Assembly: GCA_951813545.1 (NCBI GenBank)
Contig: OX638352.1
Location: 3,674,835-3,738,834, forward strand
Direction of reading: 5' to 3'
Origin: an uncultured Poribacteria bacterium
Lineage (GTDB): Bacteria; Poribacteria; WGA-4E; WGA-3G
DNA: 64,000 nt
The translations under genes and the position numbers were made by a program. The notes below the pieces were generated by a model that saw only the letters and a list, made by a program, of their open reading frames with translations, searched no databases and had not been told where the DNA came from. Numbering within the stretch: the first letter of the stretch is position 1; every line of letters begins with the position of its first letter. Shown one piece after another: positions 43,655 through 51,791 of the stretch.

Positions 43655-43774
43655 ATGCCACGGAGTAAAAGCGGACAGGTCCGACGTCGGACGCAAATCC
43701 GCCAACGCCAACAACGGCGCCTGAAAACAAAGAAAGCAGCATTGAAAGAACTGTTGCAGAATCAGAGTGCTTAA
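43655..43774 (+). CDS. Small basic protein, 39 residues
   Basis: ATG at 43655 follows AAAGGGGGTAAAACT, a strong ribosome site, four bases after the upstream stop. The product MPRSKSGQVRRRTQIRQRQQ and a lysine-rich remainder ending in ELLQNQSA contains about 13 arginine or lysine residues. It resembles the basic N-terminus of the upstream 409-residue protein in composition (RRRTQIRQRQQRRLKTKK against KREKRNRDRKFRQKQ). The spacing and ribosome site make it a real gene in my view. The function is unknown. Confidence 0.6.
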   Translation: MPRSKSGQVRRRTQIRQRQQRRLKTKKAALKELLQNQSA

Positions 43775-43792
43775 TATATCAATGTGGATAGC

Positions 43793-43812
43793 GGCGGGTT
43801 GCCGCACCCGCC
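43793..43812. terminator. Hairpin between convergent genes
   Basis: GGCGGGT, loop TGCCGC, ACCCGCC: a perfect 7-bp stem without a T tract. It ends at the stop codon of the opposing nitroreductase gene (43812). Confidence 0.5.
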
Positions 43813-44582
43813 TACATCATCTTTTCAAAATGCACAAACTCTGAAGGTTGTAACCGGACTGAACTCCCACTATCCTCCTCAACATACCCTATTCTGAGCA
43901 GTGTAATCACCTCATGAGAGGTAGGAATATTGAAAAGTTGGCGGACCTGTTCACGGTCCGCGGCACGCTCCAAAGGTGGGCTAACAAACTGCACACCGAT
44001 GCCCAAAGCAGTTGCAGCGAGGAGCACATTCTGAATTAACATCCCCATGCTCAACCACATCCATCGAGTTCCACCTTCACCGGGTGGATATCTTTTGCAA
44101 TTCATCGTAATCAGCATAAGAAGCGGTGCCTCTCGAACTTGTGCTGCAATCTCTTTAGCGGGTATCTTCCCTGCCCCTAACTGCCCCAAAAGTGTGAACG
44201 ATTTCGCGTTTTTCAACAACCCCTGCAACAACTGTTCAGGCGCGTCTTGAAGCAATTTCGGTAGCGTGACGTGGTCGGTCAACAGCACACCATCGCGTAC
44301 CTCCTTCAAGTCTGCCTCTGTGAGACGCATCCAACGGCTATTGTCGTCCAGAAACTTTGCGTCCTTGAATTGTTCAACGACAGCGTGCTCTGTTACATCA
44401 GCGAGTGCCGCTTTTCCTTCTGCTTCCTGAATGATTACGAGTTCCCAAGGTTGAACATTGAAAGGTGAAGGTGCCCACCGCGCAGCCTCAATGAGTTTAT
44501 CGAGGTCGTTAACATCAACTGCGCGGTCCTGAAATGCCCCGCGATAACTCCGGCGCTGCATCATTGCATCAAAAACGTTCAT
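43812..44582 (-). CDS. Nitroreductase family protein
   Basis: A 256-residue FMN-dependent oxidoreductase. The start MNVFDAMMQRRSYRGAFQD contains the RRS(x)R FMN phosphate motif, followed by LIEAARWAPSPFNVQPWELVII, the family's NxQPW signature, and ALGIGVQFVSPPLE in the C-terminal half. An insertion between 70 and 135 is longer than in small nitroreductases. The start codon overlaps the stop of the PfkB gene in ATGA, showing translational coupling. The substrate is unknown. Confidence 0.88.
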   Translation of the reverse strand: MNVFDAMMQRRSYRGAFQDRAVDVNDLDKLIEAARWAPSPFNVQPWELVIIQEAEGKAALADVTEHAVVEQFKDAKFLDDNSRWMRLTEADLKEVRDGVLLTDHVTLPKLLQDAPEQLLQGLLKNAKSFTLLGQLGAGKIPAKEIAAQVREAPLLMLITMNCKRYPPGEGGTRWMWLSMGMLIQNVLLAATALGIGVQFVSPPLERAADREQVRQLFNIPTSHEVITLLRIGYVEEDSGSSVRLQPSEFVHFEKMM

Positions 44583-45628
44583 AGATTTACAAGGCTCCGA
44601 TGGCGTTCAAGGATTTCTGTGGGTGAAGCAGTGCCAGTCGTACCGATTTTGGTGACAGTAATAGAAGCCACCAGATTTCCAACATAAGCCGCTTCAGCTG
44701 CTGCCTCCTGTGAAGGGCGCAGACTACAGAGCGTCGCGACAAGTCCTGCTGAAACGCTGTCTCCAGCACCGACCGGATCAATCTCATCATCAATTGGAAT
44801 ACCCGGGATATGCGTTAATTCATCCTCACAATAGACAAGGATGCCGTTCTCACCGAGGGTAACGTACACTGTGTTTTGTGTCTGTTTCGCGAGTACAACT
44901 GTGCACAACTTCGCCTCTGCCATATCAACTTCCTGTCCGCTCCACTCCGGTTGAATAGCACGTTTTGCCTCGAACCGATTTGGCTTAATAATCACATTCC
45001 GGTACGCACCAATCCGCGTGCGGGAATCGGCGAAAAAGATCTTTTCAGGAAACGCCAACGCCAACTTGCACAATTCTTCTCTCACTCGGTTGGTGACAAC
45101 CCCCAAGTTCTCAAGCGGCATCTGATCACCGACAATTACACCATCAACAAGCGGAATACATGCTTGCAGAGCATCAATAACGGCATTTTCAACCGTTTCT
45201 TCCATTGGAGATTGGTTCTCAATATCAAACCGCGGTCCCTCTGTCTCCACGCCTTCATAGCCGCGATGCATCGGTTTAAGATAGGTAGGTGTCACCCACT
45301 CCGGTACCTGTATCATAAAATCCGTAAGGCATCCGCTTGCTTTTAAACAATCCAGCAGCGTTCTGCCGAATCCATCTTCACCGATAACGCTTAATGTGTA
45401 AACCGTTCCCACGTCCAATGCTTTCAGGTTGTTTGTGACGGTGCCTGCCGCGCCCGGACTATAGCGTTGATCGACAACAGGATTCGTATGCCACGGCGTT
45501 TCCAATGACAGCGTTGATCGGACTTTGTCTATGTACCAGTAGGCATCAAGATAAAAATCCCCAATAACAAGGATACGTTGGTCGTGAAATTGATCAAGAA
45601 TTGTCTTCAGACGCGCTTCGCTAATCAA
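44579..45628 (-). CDS. PfkB family carbohydrate kinase (RfaE-like)
   Basis: A 349-residue ribokinase-fold kinase. The N-terminal strand ILVIGDFYLDAYWYIDKV resembles the heptose kinase domain of HldE/RfaE; PGAAGTVTNNLKAL is the substrate-binding GG-like motif, and DPVGAGDSVSAGLVAT is the PfkB signature 2 with the catalytic aspartate. Unlike HldE there is no nucleotidyltransferase domain. A sugar such as heptose phosphate is a reasonable substrate guess but not shown. Coupled by ATGA to the nitroreductase gene. Confidence 0.85.
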   Translation of the reverse strand: MISEARLKTILDQFHDQRILVIGDFYLDAYWYIDKVRSTLSLETPWHTNPVVDQRYSPGAAGTVTNNLKALDVGTVYTLSVIGEDGFGRTLLDCLKASGCLTDFMIQVPEWVTPTYLKPMHRGYEGVETEGPRFDIENQSPMEETVENAVIDALQACIPLVDGVIVGDQMPLENLGVVTNRVREELCKLALAFPEKIFFADSRTRIGAYRNVIIKPNRFEAKRAIQPEWSGQEVDMAEAKLCTVVLAKQTQNTVYVTLGENGILVYCEDELTHIPGIPIDDEIDPVGAGDSVSAGLVATLCSLRPSQEAAAEAAYVGNLVASITVTKIGTTGTASPTEILERHRSLVNL

Positions 45629-45730
45629 TGTATTTCTCCGAATCAGTATTCAGACAAGAACTACTCACTATAAAAAAAGATTTTATAAAAAGGATTGATA
45701 GCGAACCAACACCCCTCGGTCAGAATGAAG

Positions 45731-46903
45731 TCACCTCTTGTTAGAAGCGGCTGGGACCCAAGTAAGGGCAAAATCCACACTAAATTCATCTGGTTTGATG
45801 TCAGCTCGGCTAAATTTCGGATCCGAGGCATTTGACCCCGTCTGTATTGCAAGAGTTTCACCGTCTGTGAACTTCACACATAAAATTTCACTTTGATGAA
45901 CTCCTTTAATATCCTCACGCTCGCCAAACCAAACTTTTTCAACAGTTTTTCCTTTCATTCTGGTTGCCTGACAAATTGAAGCGCGTGGATTAGCATCTTC
46001 GATAATTTTGGGTAGAGATGCCATAATTTCATGCCTCCTTAATTCATTCTCGGATGAAACACTGAATTCCGATTCTATCAACTTAAGCAGCTCTTCATAA
46101 GCTTCATTAGCGACCTCTAGATCGTGACAAAAATCTTCAAAAGCATCAGATTCTTTTGCTGCGTCTCTGCCACCATGACTAGGTTTTGAACGCTGCTTAC
46201 TAACTTCTGCAAGCAGAGTATGGAGCTTGGAGTGTTTATCAAGCTCGCTGAACACATGCCGAAGCAAGGTGGGAGGTTTCATATTTTCCGCTTCAAGTAT
46301 TGGCTTGTTTCTCAGACTCGCAAAATCCAGAAGACATTTTTTTGAAAGCGAGTCAATTAAGAAACCGTATAACTTTTGGTGTGCCTCCTCATAAGCATGA
46401 CTATTTTGAGAGATGGGAAAAATAACAGATTTGTCTGGTACCGCCGTATAAAGAGGCTCCCCCACGAGTGTTTTACAACAAGCGTTAATTTTTTCAAGAA
46501 TATGGCTTAGTCGTTTTTTAGGTCCACTCTCTACCTCCCAGCTACCTTCAATATACCTATCGTACCACATCTTGAATCGTGTATCTACTTGTGCCAAGCA
46601 AGATTTGTCAACAATGAATGGTATCCATTTCCTTTGTTCTACTTCTGGTATGTCTTCAAGATCTGACCGAACAACCACAACGCATAACGTTCCATCCGTT
46701 TTACTGTGATAGCCAAGACGAATACCGATGTATTCATTCTCCCTTCCAGACAATTCAAGTTTATTATAGTATGCTTCTGTTGTCTTAAGAATCCCCTCAA
46801 AATAGTCTGTATCCAATTCATACTTATCAGGATGACTAGTGTAAAGATTCAGGACATCCGCTTCAAAGAAGCCAACAATCCGATCTAGTACAGGATTATC
46901 CAG
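45731..46903 (-). CDS. Hypothetical protein, 390 residues
   Basis: I do not recognise the family. The protein is soluble, with an N-terminal half that has ENEYIGIRLGYHSKTDGTLCVVVV and KWIPFIVDKS, and a helical second half (KLHTLLAEVSKQRSKPSHGGRD, DAFEDFCHDLEVANEAYEELL) ending in a small beta domain (GKTVEKVWFGEREDI). The ATG at 46903 has AAAGGAG upstream. It overlaps by eight bases the end of the small TPR gene before it. The base composition is lower in GC than the core genes, and it sits in an accessory stretch; horizontal transfer is possible. Confidence 0.65.
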   Translation of the reverse strand: MDNPVLDRIVGFFEADVLNLYTSHPDKYELDTDYFEGILKTTEAYYNKLELSGRENEYIGIRLGYHSKTDGTLCVVVVRSDLEDIPEVEQRKWIPFIVDKSCLAQVDTRFKMWYDRYIEGSWEVESGPKKRLSHILEKINACCKTLVGEPLYTAVPDKSVIFPISQNSHAYEEAHQKLYGFLIDSLSKKCLLDFASLRNKPILEAENMKPPTLLRHVFSELDKHSKLHTLLAEVSKQRSKPSHGGRDAAKESDAFEDFCHDLEVANEAYEELLKLIESEFSVSSENELRRHEIMASLPKIIEDANPRASICQATRMKGKTVEKVWFGEREDIKGVHQSEILCVKFTDGETLAIQTGSNASDPKFSRADIKPDEFSVDFALTWVPAASNKR

Positions 46904-47186
46904 CATGAAGTTTCTCCTTTGCAATTGATAATCTGAAGTCCCGCATCAGGATTCTAACAGTTTCCATGTCAATGAGGCAAGCCTTTTGTAATCCTAAGTT
47001 GGCGGAAGCAATACCGCGATTGAAATAAGCGACAGGATAGTTTGGATTTTCTCGAAGTGCTTTACCAAACTCCGCAATGCTAACGTCAAGGTATCCTTCA
47101 ACACATAAATCAACGCTCATGTTATTGTGAACATCGGCTGGTGCTTCTTCTATATCCTTCTTCTTGTAGTCGGGTAACTGATTCAT
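46896..47186 (-). CDS. Small TPR-like protein, 96 residues
   Basis: A short protein with one clear TPR-like pair of helices: GYLDVSIAEFGKALRENPNYPVAYFNRGIASANLGL, matching the pattern Y/F-x-x-A/S-I-x-x-F-x-x-A-L-x-x-N-P. The rest is polar. The ATG at 47186 has GAGGAAAAACA upstream. Open frame continues to 47306 without a good start. Its end overlaps the start of the 390-residue gene, so the two are coupled and may act together. Confidence 0.6.
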   Translation of the reverse strand: MNQLPDYKKKDIEEAPADVHNNMSVDLCVEGYLDVSIAEFGKALRENPNYPVAYFNRGIASANLGLQKACLIDMETVRILMRDFRLSIAKEKLHAG

Positions 47187-47239
47187 TGTTTTTCCTCTGT
47201 AGGTTGGAGGGGTAAAGTTTTTCAGGGTTGGAATTACAA

Positions 47240-47647
47240 CTAATAATTCCGTAGATTCAGATACCAAATTACCAACGAAGCTGCTGCAACACTTCCAGTA
47301 ATACATCCTATTGCTGCAGATTCTACTTGAAGTCTACGGGCTTTTGATTCATAAGCATCAGTGTAAGCCAAAATGTATTCTGGAGATTTACCGAGGAACC
47401 GTCCTTGTGGTGGTGTCGGTAGGTGAGTATAAGCACTCGCAACTGATAACGTACCAAGAAGACAACCGCCACCGATAAAAGCCATACCAAAACCGAAAAG
47501 TCGCCAGTTAAGTTGATTCACATCAACCTTTGCGTCTCTTTCAGCTGCAAGTCTGGCATCTAACACTATAGGACTCTGTTGTGCTATTACAAGCAAAGGC
47601 ATGTTAACAAATAACAGCAACATAGGAATAGAAACAACCTTTTTCAT
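47240..47647 (-). CDS. Small membrane protein with signal peptide
   Basis: A 135-residue protein. The N-terminus (MLLLFVNMPLLVIAQ) is a signal peptide or anchor, followed by an exported stretch (LAAERDAKVDVNQLN), a first membrane segment FGFGMAFIGGGCLLGTLS, a conserved-looking loop PPQGRFLGKSPEYILAYTDAYESKARRLQ, and a second membrane segment AAIGCITGSVAAASLVIWYL. I do not know its role. It precedes the small TPR protein on the same strand, separated by 53 bases from that gene's start. Confidence 0.6.
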   Translation of the reverse strand: MKKVVSIPMLLLFVNMPLLVIAQQSPIVLDARLAAERDAKVDVNQLNWRLFGFGMAFIGGGCLLGTLSVASAYTHLPTPPQGRFLGKSPEYILAYTDAYESKARRLQVESAAIGCITGSVAAASLVIWYLNLRNY

Positions 47648-47712
47648 GATTTAATCCTTTATCGGAAACGTAAGTTTTCGATGGTTATAGGTTCAGGGGT
47701 ATTGTCTTCGGG

Positions 47713-47886
47713 TTAAATGAATTTAGAGTTCTCTTGACTTTTAGCAAGTAGGATTGCCAACTTGCTAACAACAGATGGTTTGGAATTCTGTGAACCTTTA
47801 GCAATCGCTTCCACAAGACTGCTACGAACAGTTGCGAAACTCTTTTTAGAAAGGGTTTTTGACAAAGACATTTCTCTGTTTTTCAC
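47713..47886 (-). CDS. Small protein, 57 residues
   Basis: GTG at 47886 is preceded by AAGGAAG eight bases upstream; an ATG five codons later (47871) has no ribosome site. The product contains MSLSKTLSKKSFATVRSSLV and LAILLAKSQENSKFI, is basic and serine-rich, and has two amphipathic helices. It lies upstream of the small membrane protein on the same strand. The function is unknown, and the chance of a spurious frame is real. Confidence 0.4.
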   Translation of the reverse strand: MKNREMSLSKTLSKKSFATVRSSLVEAIAKGSQNSKPSVVSKLAILLAKSQENSKFI

Positions 47887-48062
47887 GAGTATTACTTCCT
47901 TTCATAATGGATATGAAAAGGCAAGGAGACTCTACCGCTAACTTACATACATATATGCGTTTTTACTTTGGCGATCGCACGGTTATCCCAGCATGGTATC
48001 CGATCTCACTCGGTTGGGTAGTGACCGCGCTGGGTAGTGCTGGTGAGATTCACTACCAACCA

Positions 48063-48085
48063 TACTAAAGTTAGTATACAATTTT
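48063..48085. mobile_element. Possible remnant of an insertion-sequence end
   Basis: TACTAAAGTTAGTATACAAT resembles the terminal repeat ACTAAAGTTTGGACAATTTTT of the element at 59846-61249, differing by small changes in the middle. It could be a relic of an excised or decayed copy. The region 47887-48171 has no gene I can support. Confidence 0.3.
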
Positions 48086-48114
48086 TGTCAAAAAAGTCAA
48101 GTTTTAAAATTTTC

Positions 48115-48142
48115 TCAAGTCCAAAACTACTTAATTGCGAAA
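48115..48142 (-). repeat. 29-bp dispersed repeat, copy 3
   Basis: Minus-strand TTTCGCAATTAAGTAGTTTT then GGACTTG: same core as the copies at 16247 and 16900 with one extra T. It lies just upstream of the leuB promoter. Confidence 0.6.
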
Positions 48143-48171
48143 TATTTACACAGCCCCATAAAACACCCAAT

Positions 48172-48200
48172 TTGCAATATCACGCCAGATGTGGTAAAAT
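48172..48200 (+). promoter_or_regulatory. Probable promoter of the leuB-type gene
   Basis: TTGCAA (48172-48177), 17 bases, TAAAAT (48195-48200). Transcription would begin near 48207, about 40 nt before the ATG at 48246. The layout is the same as at 56154-56182. Confidence 0.55.
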
Positions 48201-48245
48201 ATAAAGAGCCCAAAATTCATTAACACTAACATTTGGAGACAATTA

Positions 48246-49298
48246 ATGTATAAAATCGGTCTCATCCCTGGCGATGGAATTGGCCCCGAAGTGACGCGCG
48301 AAGCAATGAAGGTCTTCGGGGCAGCAGCCGCAGAAGCAGGCATCCAATACGAAACAGTCGAATACGATGTCGGCGGCGACCGGTACCTTGCAACCGGCGA
48401 GGTGTTACCAGATTCAGTTTTAGAAGAACTTCGCGGATTAGACGCTATTTACCTCGGTGCAATCGGGCACCCTGATGTCAAGCCCGGCATTTTAGAGAAA
48501 GGTATCCTGCTCAAGGTCCGGTTTGAACTTGATCTCTATATCAACCTCCGTCCTGTCAAACTCTACCCCGGTGTCCCAACACCTGTGAAAGATAAAGGAC
48601 CTGAAGAAATCGATTTCATCATCGTCCGCGAAAATACCGAAGGTCTATACGCTGGCATCGGCGGTTTCCTGAAACGCGGCACGCGCGATGAAGTTGCGAT
48701 TCAGGAGATGATTAATACCTACAAAGGTGTAGAACGCTGTGTGCGTTATGCGTACGAACTCACGAAAAAGCGTAACAAGGAAAACACGCTGACGCTCTGT
48801 GACAAGGCAAATGTCCTCACTTATGCGCACGATCTGTGGCGACGCGTTTTCGATGAGGTTGGCGAAGACTATCCAGACATCAAAAAAGAATACGCATTCG
48901 TCGATGCGACAACAATGTGGATGGTGAAAAATCCAGAATGGTTCGATGTCGTTGTGACGTGTAATATGTTCGGAGATATTATCACCGACCTCGGTGCGAT
49001 GATTCAGGGCGGTATGGGTGTTGCAGCGTCCGGCAATTTGAACCCAGAGAGTGTCGCTATGTTTGAACCGATCCACGGCTCCGCGCCGCGCTATACCGGC
49101 AAGAATCAGATTAATCCCATCGCTGCAATAGGCGCAGCCGGAATGATGCTTGACCATCTTGGACACGCAAAAGAAGCAGCAAAAGTAGAGAAATCTATCA
49201 GTGACTTGCTTGCAAGCGGAAAAATCAAAGATCTGGGGGCTGGACGAATGGGTTATACAACTGAAGAAGTTGGTGACCTTATCGTAGAAGGACTGTAG
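48246..49298 (+). CDS. leuB: 3-isopropylmalate dehydrogenase (isocitrate/isopropylmalate dehydrogenase family)
   Basis: This enzyme oxidises and decarboxylates 3-isopropylmalate in leucine synthesis. The 350-residue protein starts KIGLIPGDGIGPEVTREAMK, has the substrate arginines in DLYINLRPVKLYPG and FIIVRENTEGLYAG, the K-x-N in CDKANVLTYA, the metal-binding aspartates in FVDATTMWMV and VVTCNMFGDIITDLGA, and the NAD motif FEPIHGSAPRYTGKNQINPIAAIGAAGMML. Homology to tartrate dehydrogenases is close, so substrate is not fully certain. GGAG lies seven bases before the ATG. No other leu genes are adjacent. Confidence 0.85.
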   Translation: MYKIGLIPGDGIGPEVTREAMKVFGAAAAEAGIQYETVEYDVGGDRYLATGEVLPDSVLEELRGLDAIYLGAIGHPDVKPGILEKGILLKVRFELDLYINLRPVKLYPGVPTPVKDKGPEEIDFIIVRENTEGLYAGIGGFLKRGTRDEVAIQEMINTYKGVERCVRYAYELTKKRNKENTLTLCDKANVLTYAHDLWRRVFDEVGEDYPDIKKEYAFVDATTMWMVKNPEWFDVVVTCNMFGDIITDLGAMIQGGMGVAASGNLNPESVAMFEPIHGSAPRYTGKNQINPIAAIGAAGMMLDHLGHAKEAAKVEKSISDLLASGKIKDLGAGRMGYTTEEVGDLIVEGL

Positions 49299-49375
49299 TC
49301 GTTCACAGGTAGTCGTGCTTCCAAGCGTACATCCTGAAAAACCGCTAATAAGAAGCATTCGGAGCCATCCAATTT

Positions 49376-50134
49376 TCAGAGCAAACGCGCTGTAAAATTA
49401 ATGCGATCTGAATAGCGGTTCCAACGATTGAAGGTATACATGTCGTAAGCACTCAGCGGTTTGTAGCCAGCCGCTTTGAGCAGATCATTGACGGTGTTAA
49501 CTTCAAAAATTCGCTGCTGGTGTACCTCTTCATAACGGCGAAACAGATCATCTTCGCGAATAAAAAAGGTCAGGATCGTACGACACATTTTACTGTGATG
49601 GAGGTAGTTGTTTTTCCAAATGTAGGTATAATCGTCATGGTTTGAAGCGAACGTTTTGTTGTGGAAATGCTCAACAATATTCCGCTCTGTTGTCACGTCA
49701 AAGATAAACAAACCATCGGGTTCGAGATGCTCAGCAACACGCCGGAAGACATTGCTTAATTCGGTTTCGTCGTAAGCATAGTTAATGCTATCGTACGTGC
49801 AGAGAACTGCGTCAAATTGTTGGTTCAGTTGAAAATCGCGCATATCTCCATGACGGACTTCAATATTCACGTCGTGTGCCGCTGCTTTCTCCTTCGCAAT
49901 GTCCAGCATGCCAACTGCCCGGTCCACTCCGGTCATTTCATAACCTCTTAATGCGAGTTCTATAGTCAAGGCGCAAGTGCCGCATGCCAAATCAAGAACG
50001 GTGCGTGGTTTGCAATTATATTTTTCAAAAAGCGACTCAATGTAATGTGTCCAACGTGTATAATTGACGTTCGACATTATTCGGTCATAGGCGTAGGCAA
50101 ATTTTTCATAGGGGGGAGTTAGCTGTGTCCGCAT
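49376..50134 (-). CDS. Class I SAM-dependent methyltransferase
   Basis: A 252-residue methyltransferase. Motif I is TVLDLACGTCALTIELALRG near residues 40-60, with GVDRAVGMLDIAKEKA, EVRHGDMRDFQL and FDAVLCTYDSINYAYD following, then LEPDGLFIFDVTTE. The C-terminal part (FRRYEEVHQQRIFEV, LLKAAGYKPLSAYDMYTF) is typical of the YrrT/TrmM-like small-molecule group. Substrate unknown. It is convergent with leuB and lies just downstream of the 131-residue protein gene, with 34 bases between. Confidence 0.9.
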   Translation of the reverse strand: MRTQLTPPYEKFAYAYDRIMSNVNYTRWTHYIESLFEKYNCKPRTVLDLACGTCALTIELALRGYEMTGVDRAVGMLDIAKEKAAAHDVNIEVRHGDMRDFQLNQQFDAVLCTYDSINYAYDETELSNVFRRVAEHLEPDGLFIFDVTTERNIVEHFHNKTFASNHDDYTYIWKNNYLHHSKMCRTILTFFIREDDLFRRYEEVHQQRIFEVNTVNDLLKAAGYKPLSAYDMYTFNRWNRYSDRINFTARLL

Positions 50135-50168
50135 TGTTTAAGTGTCCCTTGCAAATCAATAATGCAAG

Positions 50169-50564
50169 TCACTCGGTTCCTCCTTTAACTCCGACAGAAG
50201 CATTCATCATCCGCAGGAGCGTGTTAACCTCATCAACGTCCCAAGATCCATCATCGTTCGCTTCTATTGCATATCTGCCAACGGCTCTGATTTTACGGAG
50301 ACTGATTTTTCCAGTAAGAAAACTGAACGGCAGCTGCATTCCAGCCGTTTTAACCCTATCAAACGTAGCTTCAATATCATATCGATCCACACCTTCAGGG
50401 GCTTGTTGAATCAGGGCATCCTTTACCATGTCCGCGCCAAAACTAAATAATTCTTTGATGATAAACCATTGCAAAATTGCAAGGCATACCATGAAGATTA
50501 AGAGTATGGTTAAACCTTTGACGATGTGCTGTTTCCATGTTCTTTTTTCGACAGTCATGTGCAA
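50169..50564 (-). CDS. Hypothetical membrane protein, about 130 residues
   Basis: One N-terminal transmembrane helix (ILLIFMVCLAILQWFII) and a soluble C-terminal domain with DRYDIEATFDRVKTAGMQLP, KISLRKIRAVGRYAIEAN and DGSWDVDEVNTLLRMM. I do not know the family. The first possible start is TTG at 50564, with GAGGTG in position; an ATG at 50558 is slightly farther. A promoter-like sequence lies upstream (50603-50631). Confidence 0.6.
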   Translation of the reverse strand: MHMTVEKRTWKQHIVKGLTILLIFMVCLAILQWFIIKELFSFGADMVKDALIQQAPEGVDRYDIEATFDRVKTAGMQLPFSFLTGKISLRKIRAVGRYAIEANDDGSWDVDEVNTLLRMMNASVGVKGGTE

Positions 50565-50602
50565 TTAATTCACCTCTGGGTTGGATGCTATATCTAACGC
50601 TT

Positions 50603-50631
50603 ATGCTAACACTTTACACGGATATTGTCAA
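50603..50631 (-). promoter_or_regulatory. Probable promoter of the 131-residue gene
   Basis: Minus-strand TTGACA (50631-50626), 17 bases, TAGCAT (50608-50603). Transcription would start near 50596. It is divergent from the YchF-like gene. Confidence 0.45.
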
Positions 50632-50696
50632 TAGATTTTTCTGTAGCACCAGTGAGGTTAGACACCTCGCTAGTGAAATAAAATAGGTTGAAAAAA

Positions 50697-51791
50697 ATGA
50701 AAATAGGCATCGTAGGCAGACCACAGGTCGGAAAAACGACAGTGTTTAACACGTTAGCCCAATCTAACGCAGAAATTGGCGGTTACACCAGCCGCGGACA
50801 AATAAACCTTAGTACGGCTAACATCCCGGACGAACGTTTGGAACAGTTAGCAGAGACATTTGAATCGCCAAAGATGACCCCCGCTACGATTGATTATGTA
50901 GATGTCGCCGGGGTAACCAAATCGGATGTGGAACAAGGGGAGTTAGATGCTGGGATGCTCGCAGAACTCCGCACGGTCGACGCGCTTGCGCATGTTGTCA
51001 GGCTTTTTGAAAATGAAGCGGTTCCACATGTCGATGGAACCCTTGACGCAGAACGCGATATCGAGAGCATTGCTCTTGAGTTCGCATTGGCAGATCTCCA
51101 GATCGTTGAAGGTAGACTTACCCGACTCCGTAAGCAATACCAAAATCAGAAACTGCCAGAACAGCAAAGTGAAATTCGGCTTTTGGAAACGTGTCAGCAA
51201 ACCTTAGAAAAGAGCGAACCACTCCGTGCACTCGCCCTATCTACCAATGAGGAAAAGTTGATACGCGGTTACGGGTTTTTGACACAGAAACCACTGTTGT
51301 TAGTCTGTAATATTGGTGAAACACAGTTAGACGCAGCTGACGAAATTTTCAAACGTTTCATTAAATACAAAGCGGAGCCACAAACGGCAGTCATTGTCCT
51401 CGCTGCACAGTTAGAAATGGAACTGTCCCAACTCGATGAAACGGATACCGAGATTTTTATGGAAGAGATGGGATTACACGAATCCGCTTTAGAACGATTC
51501 ATTCAGGCTTCGTATCAGTTATTGGGGCTGCTTACATTCTTTACAACCGGTCCAGTCGAGACGCGAGCATGGACGCTGCCGGAAGGACAAACCGCAGTTG
51601 ATGCAGCGGGTCGTGTTCACACCGACTTTGAAAAAGGCTTCATCCGTTCGGAAACAATTAACTGGGCTGATTTGGTAGCATGTGGTAGTTATCCGCAAGC
51701 GCGAAGTAAAGGTTTACTGAGAGCCGAGGGTAAAACTTATCAGGTCCAAGAGGGTGATGTCTTACTGATTTTGGCAAATCCAACTAACTGA
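50697..51791 (+). CDS. YchF-like GTPase/ATPase
   Basis: A 364-residue Obg-superfamily NTPase related to YchF/OLA1. The G1 motif is GIVGRPQVGKTTVFNTLAQ, G3 is VDVAGV, and the G4 position reads CNIGE in place of NKxD, as in YchF where specificity shifts to ATP. The C-terminal DUF933-type TGS domain is clear: FFTTGPVETRAWTLPEGQ, AGRVHTDFEKGFIRSETI, LRAEGKTYQVQEGDVL. It is more divergent than standard YchF in the middle. ATG at 50697 has an A-rich leader; a TTG three codons earlier is the alternative. Its 3' end overlaps plsC by eight bases. Confidence 0.85.
   Translation: MKIGIVGRPQVGKTTVFNTLAQSNAEIGGYTSRGQINLSTANIPDERLEQLAETFESPKMTPATIDYVDVAGVTKSDVEQGELDAGMLAELRTVDALAHVVRLFENEAVPHVDGTLDAERDIESIALEFALADLQIVEGRLTRLRKQYQNQKLPEQQSEIRLLETCQQTLEKSEPLRALALSTNEEKLIRGYGFLTQKPLLLVCNIGETQLDAADEIFKRFIKYKAEPQTAVIVLAAQLEMELSQLDETDTEIFMEEMGLHESALERFIQASYQLLGLLTFFTTGPVETRAWTLPEGQTAVDAAGRVHTDFEKGFIRSETINWADLVACGSYPQARSKGLLRAEGKTYQVQEGDVLLILANPTN

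Noticed and set aside
47906..48068. A plus-strand frame of about 53 codons in the accessory region
   Set aside because: No ribosome site, unusual composition, and it overlaps the leader of the minus-strand 57-residue gene region; not supportable as a gene.
48645..49358. A 237-codon open frame antisense to the leuB-type gene
   Set aside because: The protein has no recognisable domain and the opposite strand encodes a complete, well-conserved dehydrogenase; the frame is a shadow.
51784..51791. The 8-base overlap of the YchF-like gene and plsC as a sign of an error
   Set aside because: They are convergent and both C-termini look complete, so a short tail-to-tail overlap is normal.
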